A DNA stretch of 33,817 nucleotides from Plicaturopsis crispa FD-325 SS-3 (GCA_000827205.1 KN832555.1:2011282-2045098); one strand, 5' to 3'. Positions 9,457-19,410 are shown, numbered from the stretch's first letter. The notes: generated by a model from the letters alone, not told the origin. A program made the numbers and translations.

Positions 9457-10652
9457 ATGGCAGGTCCCGCGACCTCCGACCCCATCTTAACGCCCACGGA
9501 CTCGAGATTCGTACTATTGCCCATCAAATACGGAGAGGTGCTATATTTCATCGTGTACACGACCTACTCATGGATATCCATTCGGTAGATATGGTCTTTA
9601 TACAAGAAAGCAGAAGCATCGTTCTGGACTGCAGAAGAAATCGATCTAGCAGTCGATATCGTGCACTGGAAAACCAAACTTACGCCACAGGAGCGACAAT
9701 TCATATCACAGATTCTCGCGTTCTTCGCAGGGTCGGATGGCATTGTGAACGAGAACATTGTTTCTCGTTTTGCGGCCGAGGTACAAATCCCGGAGGCCCG
9801 TTGTTTTTATGGATTTCAGATTATGACGTGAGCAACAATCGCTCTATGCCAGTCGTCGCTAACCTGGCGTTGACAGAGAGAACATACATTCAGAGACTTA
9901 CGCACTCATGCTAGACGCTCTTGTCACAGACAGCATCGAACGTGATCATCTCATCCGGTCCATTGTCACCGTTCCCACTATCAAAGCAAAAGCCGACTGG
10001 TGCATGCAATGGATCACAGACGCAGCCTCCCCATTCGCCACGAGACTAGTGGCGTTCGCGGCTGTGGAAGGAATATTCTTCTCCTCGTCATTCGCCGCCA
10101 TGTTCTGGTTAAAAAAGAGAGGACTAATGCCAGGCGTCACCTTTTCAAATGAACTGATATCTCGCGACGAAGGACTACACACCGAGTTCGCGTGCATCCT
10201 TCACGACCATCTAGCAGATAAGGCGTCGGTATCCACCATCCGCCAAATCGTCGGCGACGCTGTCCGTCTAGAAAAAGATTTCAGCAGAGGCGAGTTCTGC
10301 TAGTCACAGCAACACGCGTTGGTTGACCTTTTCAACTAGATTCACTTTCTGTTTCCCTCATCGGACTCAACGCGTCGTTGATGGACACTTACATAGAGTT
10401 CGTGGCGAATCGACTCATGAACATGCTTGGACACGACAAACTATTTGATACCGCCCGAAATCCGGTAAGAATTGGGTACCCTTATAACCAGCTGTCCTAT
10501 CCGCTTACGTCTATAAACAGTTCGTGTTCATGGACATGATATCGATGGAAGGGAAAACCAACTTCTTTGAGAGGCGGGTCTCTGAATACAAAAAATCTGG
10601 AGTGGATCCGGCGGGAAGGAGTACAAACCCGACAAGTAGACGATTTTTGTGA
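9457..10652 (+). CDS. Ribonucleoside-diphosphate reductase small subunit (R2)
   Basis: R2 makes and holds the diiron-tyrosyl radical that lets the large subunit reduce ribonucleotides to dNTPs in the cytosol. Exons: 9457-9537, 9589-9827, 9877-about 10298, 10340-10464, 10521-10652, giving about 332 aa. Introns 1, 2 and 4 are canonical (49-56 nt; GTGCTA..TAG, GTGAGC..CAG, GTAAGA..CAG). Metal ligands and radical site are all present: the Asp in TAEEIDL, Glu/His/Tyr in ENIHSETY, Glu in VEGIFFS and Glu/His in RDEGLH. The N-terminus is short, only 27 residues before IWSLYKKAE. Two oddities appear. Intron 3 has no GT donor at the place homology needs; a GC..AG intron 10299-10339 keeps frame, otherwise a TAG at 10301 ends the protein. 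The C-terminus reads TSRRFL, not the acidic tail ending in Phe that binds the large subunit; VDDF occurs in another frame nearby. It may be a divergent or failing paralogue. Confidence 0.88.
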
Positions 10653-11320
10653 GTGTTTACATGTTGACGCATGCCGGAGACATTGTGCTAACGAGTGGGC
10701 GCGATAGCTCAACCACCGAAGATTTCTAGAGATATTTTAAAGCAATCAAGTGTCGGCAATGGGAAGGATGTAAGGAGTAACAGAACGGCAAGGCTGGTGA
10801 GAAAGGGATGTCGAACTTGACCAGAATGCATATAGATTGTTACTACCATGTATCGAATGATATTAAAAGTGTGAACTTCCGTCCCGTTCGAATCGAGCAA
10901 CGGGTGAATCGTGTAAAATACTCACGATTCATGCAAGGACTAGACTCCCCTTCCCGTACTGAAAGGTGAATCAGCCGCGTCTTAAGCCGGGGCGTCGAAG
11001 GTAGTCCAGGTGGGTCCCAGCAGACTTCGCTCACCTGGAGGATGAGTGTGCAGATGTGATATCTGTCAAGTGGTTTAAGGAGTGCAGAAATGGACTGTAC
11101 ATACCTGAACACACGTGTATATATCATTGTCCCAAACAGGTGCCGCGGAGGCGTGCACGCTTGACCTGAACACACCGCCGCACATCACCGCACACGTTTC
11201 TGACTTAGAACTTGGAACGTAAACGGCGCTGGCCTCTGAGATCTGAGGCCTGAGGCCTGAGGACGCGCGTCCCTTTTTCTTCTACCACCACTACCGCCGT
11301 GGGTGACCCACAACGACCGG
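10653..11320. other. Intergenic, no gene recognised
   Basis: I see no recognisable coding sequence on either strand. A short direct repeat of GAGGCCT (about 11243-11260) is the only local structure. The stretch separates the reductase gene from the amidase relic. Confidence 0.45.
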
Positions 11321-11332
11321 CCTGCGTGTGTA

Positions 11333-12062
11333 AGGTGCGCTCAACTCCAAAGCGCTCGCCGTAGCCGACGCCCTCGACAAGACCCTCGCCGCAGGAAACA
11401 CCACCCCTCTTCTGCATCCCCGTCCTACTCAGCGACAGCATCAACACGAAGGACATGAAAACCACAGCGGGATTAAAGGCGTTGAAGGACTCGCAGCCGG
11501 CCGCGAACGCACCCTCCGTGCAGGTGCTCGTGAACACCGGGGCGGTCATCCTCAGAAAAACCAACATGCAGGACTTGTCCGTCGGAGACCTGTCTGTATC
11601 CTCGCTAGGCGGGCAGACTTATAACCGTACGACTTCTCGCGGACACCAGGCGGCGCCGCAGGTGGCGCGTACGTCTCCTTTCGCCCATGCCATCTCCTAT
11701 TCTGCGTCAGCTAACTCGTGCTTCGTACTTTAGCGCAGCAGCAGTGGCTGCGTCGTTCGCGGTATTCGCAGCGGGCTCGGACACCGTCAACTCTGTATGC
11801 TCGCCGGCGTCCGCTAACAGCCTCGTGAGCAGAACTCCACCGCGATTTCGGGCAACGGCCAGCGACACTAGCGAAGCTGTACCACGGATCGCAGTTCATC
11901 GTCATCCCGTCTCAGTACAACTTCATCAACGACACCCTGTCGACGTACACCCGCAACGCGTCGTACGCGACAGTGCTGCGCAGCGTGGAGACACTGAAGC
12001 TCACTTTGGCCAAGACGTTCAAGCTGAACAAATTAAATGCGATTGTTTATCCGCAACAAAGC
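11333..12062 (+). pseudogene. Decayed amidase-signature family gene
   Basis: Amidase-signature enzymes hydrolyse amides with a Ser-cisSer-Lys triad. Pieces in order: ALAVADALDKTLAAGN (from about 11345), then in a shifted frame IPVLLSDSINTKDMKTTAG (about 11415-11475), VLVNTGAVILRKTNM, and SVGDLSVSSLGGQTYN. After another shift comes PYDFSRTPGGAAGGA. A canonical intron at 11669-11733 (GTACGT, CTAAC, TTTAG) is followed by AAAVAASFAVFAAGSDTV and NSVCSPASANSLVS. The frame then jumps over some 150-200 residues usual in the family to YHGSQFIVIPSQYNFI and ends at NAIVYPQQ. The catalytic Lys (normally LKDN) is Ser, the Gly-Gly-Ser-Ser-Gly-Gly motif reads GGAAGG, and the Arg of NSxRSPAS is Cys, as a CpG transition would give. 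At least two frameshifts, an internal deletion and lost catalytic residues make it non-functional. The intron survives, so it was not a retrocopy. Confidence 0.88.
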
Positions 12063-12092
12063 GTTAGTAGATTCATCACGACAATTACTTAC

Positions 12093-12870
12093 ATTCTGGT
12101 CCGCCCAGACAAGGTCCGTAGCTCGCGTGATGGCTTTTGCGTTGTGTAGCCAGTCGATTTGTTCCGCAAAGTCCAACTTCAACTTCGTCAGTCTTCGTGG
12201 TCCTGCAGATTCGTCCTCGCCATCACTCGCATTGCTGTCTTCGCCGTCATTGGCCGCCGAGTCCATTTCCTGAGGCAGAAGATTGCCGTTCTTGTCGCAC
12301 CCGGTAATCTTCTCCAGTTCCAGTTTCAGGAGCTTCTAGATGATGACGGATGTCTCTTAGGTCGCAAACACTCCAGCCGGATCATGCGAAGATACTCACC
12401 TGAAGCTCGGCACGTACTTCTAGCTGCTTCCCACTCAGGTTCTTGGTTTTGACGTTGAGTACAAATCTTGTCTTGCGTCTCGACTCGCGCTAACCGTCGC
12501 GCTCGTTTCTTGACTTGGCAGTCACACGACGCGATTGGTTGTCGTCCGTGTCGACATCTCCGTCCTCGGGGCTATCCGAGCCAGAATAGACGCGTTTTTG
12601 TATGCGTAGATCCTGTAGGTCGACTGCTAGCCGTGCCTGCCTTGACGATTTCACGATTTCGGGATCCAGGGACGCGACTAGCGCGGTAGTCGGCTCGGCT
12701 GCTTGAGGTAGTGCCGCTGGCACGATCTGCTGCCCGGTTCCGCTCGGCAAGATCTCCAGGAGCTGCTGCCGGGCCTCGGGGGTCAAGCTTGTGTTGTCCA
12801 TACACGGCGCGTCTCTATTCGATCCAGAGGTCGTCGTTCGGCCGTCAGCAAAGGTCAGCGTGCGAGTCAT
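12093..12870 (-). pseudogene. Unrecognised charged protein gene, truncated and with an in-frame stop
   Basis: Starts at ATG 12870 (MTRTLTFADGRTTT). The frame reaches a TAG at 12490-12492, then stays open in the same frame (RESRRKTRFVLNVKTKNL) to the donor of a clean intron at 12399-12336 (GTGAGT..CTAG). The second exon runs KLLKLELEKITGCDKNGN, then an acidic stretch and LKLDFAEQIDWLHNAKAITR, to a GTAAGT donor at 12092. That second intron shows a good CTACTAAC branch site (about 12062-12070), but no acceptor or further exon follows because the sequence changes into the amidase relic. The product is hydrophilic with acidic low complexity and a possible short coiled coil; I do not recognise the family. 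The conserved frame across the stop and the intact splice sites show it was once a real gene. A small unseen intron at the TAG cannot be excluded. Confidence 0.6.
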
Positions 12871-13283
12871 GAGAGGAAGCGGGTAGAGGACGCGACGCGT
12901 TTTGGCGTAGGGACTTGGCAGATGTTAGGTCCAAACGGGCAATCCCATATTTAAATCGATTTAATCTTGGATATTTTCTGGATTTGAACAGGCTCCCTAT
13001 GGTACTGCCCTACGCACCTGAATGCCCAGTCCTCAGACAGATCCGATTCACAGTTAATCACACGGCGTATTCCCGTTAAATGTGGTACGATTGGTAGATC
13101 GTGTCGAACTACACAATAGACACTGTAGGTACGAGTTTATACACCCTACACAGGGCAAGTCGAACGACAACGCGGATCTCATAGCCGAGACGTTCAACGG
13201 GTGAGGGGCTGTCGAGGCACACACTATATAATCAAGGAATGTCAACATTCAGAAATTGCTCAATAACTGCCTGTGCAGGGTAC
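12871..13283. other. Intergenic, no gene recognised
   Basis: Nothing recognisable on either strand. It should hold the promoter of the minus-strand relic ending at 12870 and the 3' end of the F-box/nucleotidyltransferase-like gene. Confidence 0.5.
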
Positions 13284-14484
13284 CTATTCGGGAGCATCGC
13301 TATTCACTGGACCCGAAGAAGGCTTGTCGTCGAGTATCGGAGGAGGGGGTAGCATGCCGTTTTTCCTAGCGCACGCGTAGGTTGCCTCAGCGATCTCAGA
13401 GACTCGAAGCAACTTACTCGAAATAAAAAGGTCGAGATATGCGAATTGCGGCGCCCTTGTTCGAGTCTAAAATCGTACCACAGGTATGGGCTAGTACGTC
13501 AAACGAGATATTGTCTTCAACGATTCCCGGTACACGTTGGGGGGCCATATCTAGATAACATCCAGCTCAGACCGTGCGCTAACGAATTAAAACTCACCTT
13601 GAGGATCCCAAGGTATGACCCAAGAATACCGATCGTATACGTGGCGACGTCCGTGAGGGATGGCCCTTGTCAAAGCACTACACTCGTTTCCAACGACTGC
13701 AAATCCTCGAGAACTCCACTTGTCTACCCACGGATGGTATGCACCGTCCGCTCCTTTAATCGGTCGGCGAGCGATATAGGACACTTGGTCAACAAAAGTC
13801 GACATCGGGAAGAGGGATACTGCACGATCCCACGTCAAGAAATTCATGACAGCGGCTAGGGAGTATGTTAGGGCGTCATCTTATTCGAATGATTGGTAGC
13901 TCACACGAATGATGTCGCATCACCATCCACAGCGGGTTGGCATGTCTAGTCACGATGAGCTGGACCTCGCGAGCGTTACTATGGTCAACGAAATAATAGA
14001 CGCTGACGATGTCAGGACTATCATAACGTCCTCGCAGAACCCGCTCGGGGTCTTCGTTCGTAGTTGTCGCGTAGATGGTATCCAAGAAGGAGGCTTGGTC
14101 GCCGCGTCGCGGATCGAACTTATATCCAAAGTTCTCCACGAATCTTGCAAGCTCATACTCAGACCCCGCCGGGACGTAGATGTCGAGATCGCTACCCGGA
14201 TACGTGGTGCGACCGAAAAACTGGACGACCTGAGAACCCGATACGTATGCATCGCATTTGCGAAGGATGTGTCGGAAGGGGAGAGAAAGGAACCATGGTT
14301 GCACAAACTGTTCGAGACTCCAGGTCGTCGAAACGTAGTAATCAACCAAGGTCTTGAACGTTTTGTTGAGTAGACGTACCGTGTAGACGTCGGCCGGGGT
14401 GCACACGCGAAATACGATGTCGGCCACCCTGCACACCGACGTGCGACGCTTTAGAACATTCTGCAGTGAGAGGAAAGATGCCAT
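13284..14484 (-). CDS. F-box-like / nucleotidyltransferase-fold protein, copy 1
   Basis: Exons 14484-13905, 13855-13598, 13550-13418 and 13365-13284 join in frame to 350 aa. All three introns are canonical (49, 47 and 52 nt; GTGAGC..CTAG with CTAAC, GTGAGT..CTAG, GTAAGT..CTAG). The N-terminus (about 18-48) looks like a degenerate F-box helix pair. Residues 81-104 carry the nucleotidyltransferase-fold hallmark: Gly83-Ser84, fourteen residues, then Asp99-Leu-Asp101 in GSDLDIYV. The third exon continues MAPQRVPGIVEDNISF and the last is proline-rich (NGMLPPPPILDD). This is a multicopy, uncharacterised agaricomycete family as far as I recall. The F-box suggests coupling to SCF ubiquitin ligase and the fold suggests possible nucleotide transfer, but both roles are inference. 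No interruption is seen. A paralogue sits at 18488-19410 with the first intron at the same place. Confidence 0.82.
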
Positions 14485-15407
14485 AACGAAAACTGTGGAT
14501 GGGCGTACACATGACGGTATTTAACCGATGTGCTCCTGGTAGTACGACTCAAATTCGCAGATGTCCCATCGATATTCACAGGCAGACGATGAAAGAAAGT
14601 CACCGGGAGATCATCGATCACCGGCGAATAAGTTAGCACCGGAGGGACGGCAAAAGGAGAAGTCCGCCTAAGTCCGCGCATCAATCGTGCATACTCAACG
14701 TTCAGTTGTGAGCATATCGATCAGATGAAGACGTATGAAGACGACCTACTGTAAAGCTCGATCGATAACGATCTGGAAAACAGGGAGTACCAAAACAATG
14801 TCTGGTACCGAAGCTCGTGAACTGACTTGCAATGACAGAATCTACCGAAACACTCAATTGATACGATCGATGACTGTGAGCATTCCTACGTGGCACTTGA
14901 AGGAAAGACCGCCGCGCGTCACCGTACGGTGGAGTTTCCTCACTGTCTCCGATAACAGGGTTAACCCGGGACCCAGTTATAACAGTGTGGATATATACCG
15001 CGATCTAAACGACACATTGCCGCAGCCGCCAATCCTTCAGTGCTGGAACATCATACTGCTATCACATCGTCAGCTACAAGACGACTATCTAACATACCGT
15101 CTATACGGCGTTGTCTAACGACACGGTCTCGGCACGACACAGTCAAATGGTCCTGTAAGTCTGGACAACCAATAACCTGAGCCGACGACGAAGAGAAACT
15201 GACTACAACCTAGATCGCACGCGGCGCAGAGAAACAACTTTGCGGAGACCGGGAAACAAGCGACTAGATAGTAAGTACATGCCGTAAATAATTATAAACT
15301 TTGTCACCAGTTAAATCATGCCCACTTGTCACAGTCATCTAAGAAATCGGATACACCCCCTCGGCAACACTCAGGGCACGCAAGAAGGAAAAATCCACCG
15401 CCCGAGA
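14485..15407. other. Divergent intergenic region with an unconvincing open frame
   Basis: It separates the minus-strand F-box/nucleotidyltransferase-like gene from the plus-strand zinc-finger gene, so promoters for both should lie here. A plus-strand frame at 14735-15118 (127 codons, ATG start) has splice-like motifs inside (GTGAGC near 14876 and an acceptor ACAG near 14958), but the product resembles nothing I know. I do not call it as a gene. Confidence 0.4.
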
Positions 15408-16356
15408 ATGACGGTGGATTCGCACAAACACATTGTTGACAACTCGGTCGCGTAAGTGCCAGTCGTTGTGAAGTGCTGTTCGCCTAACTGGTGCTATATA
15501 CTACGTAGCCATATCGACGCAAGTACACGACAGTGTAGACAAAAATCAACTGCATCGACCGACACCATCATACCAACTAAGTAACCAATATCTTCTGCAA
15601 TAATACGCCCGATTATCCAGCTAAAGTACTCAAGTATCAGATCAAATCGCGTTTTAATCGAGCGCAGACAAAGGACGGACTGGAACTATGAAATGCGACG
15701 CGGACTCCTAGAAAATGACCCGTATACTCGAGACGTCTGGGAAATCGGAGTCGGATGCAGAGGATGCGGAAAAGACATAGCGTTAGACGCCCGTCGCGCG
15801 TATTATTCCTACTGCTGGTCAAAACACAAGGACATATGCAGAGGAATCAAAGAGGTGAACAACATGGTTCCGTTTACGAAACCGTCTAGATAACACACGA
15901 AATTACAGATCAAAATAGCGCACGAATGTGGAGACATAGAGCGAGCCCGACAGATCCTGGAAACTGCCGATATCTCCTGGAACGACAACACCGAGAGGCA
16001 GATTATTAGGTCCAAACGTCGAGAGGCAAGTCCTCTCACGAAAAGAAAACAATTCCCCAACGCGGAAAGCAAGATGGAAGTTAACAAACGCCGCCGACTA
16101 TCCTCCTCGGAGATACAGTTAGACACATCGACGGGTCACAGTAAGTTGTATGTCAACTACTAATCGTGCGCGGCGCTAATCACCTCATTTAGTACTCTAC
16201 AACGAAGAGTGCAGTGTAGCCCCGATGACCATTGACGGCTCTACGTCTGCAAACGTAACATCCTTGTCTCCCTTGAGGGTTTTGGCCATGGTATGTGCGA
16301 ACACCCTCCGCACTCTTCGAGAAGACGGTGGATAGATACCAAGGTATCCGTATGAT
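15408..16356 (+). CDS. Small zinc-finger protein, multi-exon
   Basis: Exons 15408-15451, 15509-15580, 15641-15854, 15909-16140 and 16193-16356 join in frame (241 aa). All four introns are canonical: GTAAGT..TACGTAG with CTAAC, GTAACC..CAG, GTGAAC..ACAG, GTAAGT..TTTAG. If the last intron is retained the protein ends at TAA 16161-16163 (194 aa, ..SKLYVNY). Residues 78-105 form a compact CxxC..H-x3-C finger: C78, C81, H101, C105, with an LDAR..YY..W core. The same fold occurs in many uncharacterised basidiomycete proteins with tails like this one. The C-terminal half is basic (KRREA; NKRRRLSSSE), which suggests nuclear localisation. Function unknown; nucleic-acid binding is inference. The last exon overlaps the antisense tail of the DUF6589 relic, so the shorter form may be the real one. 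Confidence 0.75.
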
Positions 16357-16448
16357 ATCCCAGAACCAAGAATTTTGCCCTCTGGAGCTTGGATCGTTAT
16401 CGCCGGAATGCCCTAGGTGTGTACGGTACAACATGTAGACGGCTTGAG

Positions 16449-17999
16449 CTAGAAATGGAATGGCATCGATGCCTCCTGGACCCAATTGAGGCGCGCGAAG
16501 GTGCTAAGTTCATCTGCCCGTTCCTCCTTCATCAGTCGCAGATTGCAAATTGTTAGCCAGACTCCCACGAGCAGACGGAGCTCGGCGTCGATCACGTCCT
16601 GTGCGAGTCCTAATAGCACGGTAAAAATCTTGACGACGACTTTGATTGTCCCATGTACGGATACCTCCTCTTGGTTCAGCGCTGGAAGCGGGAAGAACTC
16701 CGTCTTTTCGCTCGACAGCACGCAAATTTTGGGCTCAAGCCGCTTTGCGTGCTTCCTGAGGGCTTTCGAATTTCTGTTGCTTTTCTTGAGACCGGGGTAA
16801 TGTACGAGAAGGATCGCGCGAACATTATGCTTGAACGCTGTGGAGAGCTGCGACTGTTGATCTTTCGATATCCGCAGGTCCTTGACGGTCATTCGACTCC
16901 GGAGTACCGCAAGTTTGTTTCTCTCCGCAACTGACAGCGCAGCAGCATACGCGGTGCGCGTGAATGCTTTTGGGAGCGAAAATACAGCAAGGGTGGGGGC
17001 GTTGAGCTGCTGAGTTACATTATCAAGGCGTTGTGATGCTTTTCGAAGGGTGAAATTGATATTATCATACACCACTCCGTACATGCGCTCGGAATATTGT
17101 ACGAAATTCGTTGCACGCTCTCTCGCACTTTTTGATAGTGATACGAGCGACCGTTGGACAGTTCTGTAGGCCAAGGTCAGAAATACGACCAGAGGAAACA
17201 TACAGGATAACGGGAGCTTACTGGTAGCTGACGGATACTCCCATGTGATTGAATGTATCGATAACGCGACGGCTTGCTCCCGCGCTTGACAGAAACAGCC
17301 CCATCACGAGCTGGAAAGCATCGGTAGCGCGATTTCGCGCGAATAAAAGCATGGTGATAATGACAACTACGAGCTGTAGCACTACTGGATTACAACACAT
17401 GAAATGTAAGGTAAGCGACGTACCCGAGGAACCATTTCTTCCTTGCCTTGCTTCTTGCGGCCGTTCCAACGCTCGTAATCGTTGGGTGCAGTCAACAGTG
17501 CAGCCAGCAGGAACCAGAGACACGGAAGCAGTGTGTGGTAGACGTCCATGATTTTGTTAAGCCCAAAGTCAGCGGTCAAAAATTGTACGTCGATATCGGA
17601 CGAGGACAGGCAGAGCGCGTCTTTGTGATAGGCCGCAGTCGACTCTTTGACAACGACGTCCGCAGTTTTTCGTGTTATCGCGTGATGCAGCTCTCTTCGA
17701 GAGTCCCCGGTATGTCCATGCTCCAGCCAAGCAACCAAGATTTTTTTTTCGGGAGGGAAAGCCTTGCCATTCGTGAAAGCGAGGTTTTGGTATGCTTCCT
17801 GAACAACGACGGCGTCCTGACTGGTATAAAAAGCAAGCAGGAAGTCATTGACAGATTTACAGCCATGGTCTTCGATAGCAGAGGTGACGCCTTTGATTTT
17901 GGCAACGCGCCGAGCCTGGTTGATACGGACATGTTGTGGTCGAAGTCGAGGACAAGTCGCGTCGAGTCTGTGAAGCTTAAGTCCCGCCGCCGCGTCCAT
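16449..17999 (-). pseudogene. DUF6589 family protein, truncated at its 3' end
   Basis: Exons 17999-17424, 17373-17222 and 17163-16449 join in frame to 480 aa across two canonical introns (GTACGT..TACAG, 50 nt; GTAAGC..TACAG, 58 nt). Landmarks I know from this family are VARIKGVTS-like AKIKGVTSAI, NDFLLAFYTSQD, a hydrophobic LPCLWFLLAALL segment, ITMLLFARNRATDAFQ, YDNINFTLRKASQR, the VTQQLNAP stretch and RLNWVQEASMPFHF. In the family the last is followed by a QLN..YxLxRTHLGH motif. Here a TAG (a CAG codon in relatives) ends the frame at 16449, and the continuation VYMLYRTHLGHSGDNDPS resumes one base out of frame (to about 16380). Homology then stops. So the gene has a nonsense change, a one-base shift and a missing C-terminal third or more (relatives are roughly 900-1100 aa). 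Role unknown; copies are scattered widely in agaricomycete genomes and may be transposon-linked. Confidence 0.85.
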
Positions 18000-18487
18000 T
18001 ACAAAACCTTCATAGTCGGTCTACAAACTGATTACAAACTATGCGCTCATGAATATTCACGCAGAAAATTCAACTCGAGCCAGAAAAATAAAGCCTCTCG
18101 AGAGGGACTTCATAGGCTTCATAGGTACATATTTGATTTCAACTCAATAGTAAAAGCCTTGGAATTGCGTGTTGTGGAGGTCGTCGAGTCCGTCCTACAG
18201 AGCCCTATTCAAACCCCTACATTGTAACAAACCCCTCTGGCGAGGCGTCGGCAGTGGGGTTTGATCCAAACCTACATAACATCCTGCGCTTCGGCAAATC
18301 TGTGAAGTATGTTAGATATTAACGACCAGGATTGGACTTGCGAAACCGTACCATATGATCTCGACGCGGCCAGATATACTCGCAACGCCGTCGCGTTCAT
18401 TACAAAGCACGACTTCATAGTGAGATACTGTAAACCGTTCCAACCGTCACGTCAAAAACAAAGGGCGTACATGTAAAGAGGGCTTGC
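18000..18487. other. Intergenic between DUF6589 relic and F-box/nucleotidyltransferase copy 2
   Basis: It should contain the upstream part of the DUF6589 relic and the 3' end of the neighbouring minus-strand gene. A minus-strand fragment PFVFDVTVGTVYSI near 18430-18470 might be a remnant third exon of copy 2, which in copy 1 reads NISFDVLAHTCGTI at the comparable place. I could not connect it by a convincing intron. Confidence 0.3.
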
Positions 18488-19410
18488 CTAATAATGAATC
18501 ACCCAACTGGCGTCGTCCTCCTCGGAACGATTCGAACTGCTCTCCCTGCCTTGGACGTCGGACCATGTTCCGGTTACAATCGCCGGTCCACTGTATGTTT
18601 CAGTTACGTAGGGAACGTTCAAGGATTCGGTCGCTGTGATGCAGCGTTCGACGGAACGACGAGCGATGAAAGTGGTACGAGGGTACGTTGAAACTGCTTT
18701 GTCGCAACCGATATAATTCACCAGCGATGCTGCAATAGATATATCAGATTTTACATTTTCGTATCCAGGCACATATTGACGAACGTACTCGGGTTTGTCC
18801 GTCTAAGAAATTTCACAGGACAGCCGCACACGAGTATGAGGCGAATCGTGCGAAACCCATTTTGTTGACGACGAGTTGCAGAAGCCCTTCTCGCGAAGCA
18901 GAAGGGATAGGTAGCGATGCTCGAGTCGTCCGTTTTGTTCATCTCCGCCCGTACTGAAGGATTGGATAGTGTTCGATTAACAGCCTTCGAAAAGTTGGTG
19001 GCCGGCGTTCGCATTCCCACATAGTGGTAATATTGGTCGTACATTATCGCCAGTCCTACGTCCCGTAATCCATCTTCAGACGTATAGATGTCGAGAATAG
19101 CATCGGGATCAAGGACGCGGTCGAAGAATTGCAGAGCAACCATACCGCCTATGACGGCATGCGCTTCATACAAAACCTGTCGAAAAATGTCTGGATCCTG
19201 CAACCAAGGAGACAGGTGCTTATCTATGTCCCATAACTTTGTGGTGGCCCACCAGGTGACGTAGCGCATCCTTCTCGACGTCCGTCCGAACATGATAATG
19301 GACTGCGGAGGCCAATGTCGAAAAACACACGTGTAAATTGCTTCGCAGTCCCAGAGGGCAAAGAATACGAGTTCGACGGGAGAAATGGAATCCGACACCA
19401 GGCGATCCAT
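18488..19410 (-). CDS. F-box-like / nucleotidyltransferase-fold protein, copy 2
   Basis: Start at ATG 19410 (MDRLVSDSISPVEL). Exon 1 19410-18789 and exon 2 18729-18488 join in frame across a canonical 59-nt intron (GTACGT..TTGCAG), giving 287 aa. The intron falls at the same spot as intron 1 of copy 1, just before the block NYIGCDKAVSTYPRTTF that matches NFLTWDRAVSLFPMSTF there. Residues 86-110 (VIGGMVALQFFDRV then DPDAILDIYT) align with the nucleotidyltransferase hallmark of copy 1, but the first catalytic Asp is Ile105; only Asp107 remains. The product ends DASWVIHY where copy 1 continues DRYSWVIPWDPQ, so the third and fourth exons seem lost or unrecognisable. Probably a shortened, catalytically changed paralogue with F-box-like N-terminus. 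Function unknown. Confidence 0.68.

Noticed and set aside
13446-13859. Plus-strand frame of 137 codons
   Set aside because: Antisense to exons 2 and 3 of the F-box/nucleotidyltransferase-like gene, which splice cleanly on the minus strand.
17448-18227. Plus-strand frame of 259 codons
   Set aside because: It is antisense to the DUF6589 exon, whose recognisable motifs and canonical introns are on the minus strand.
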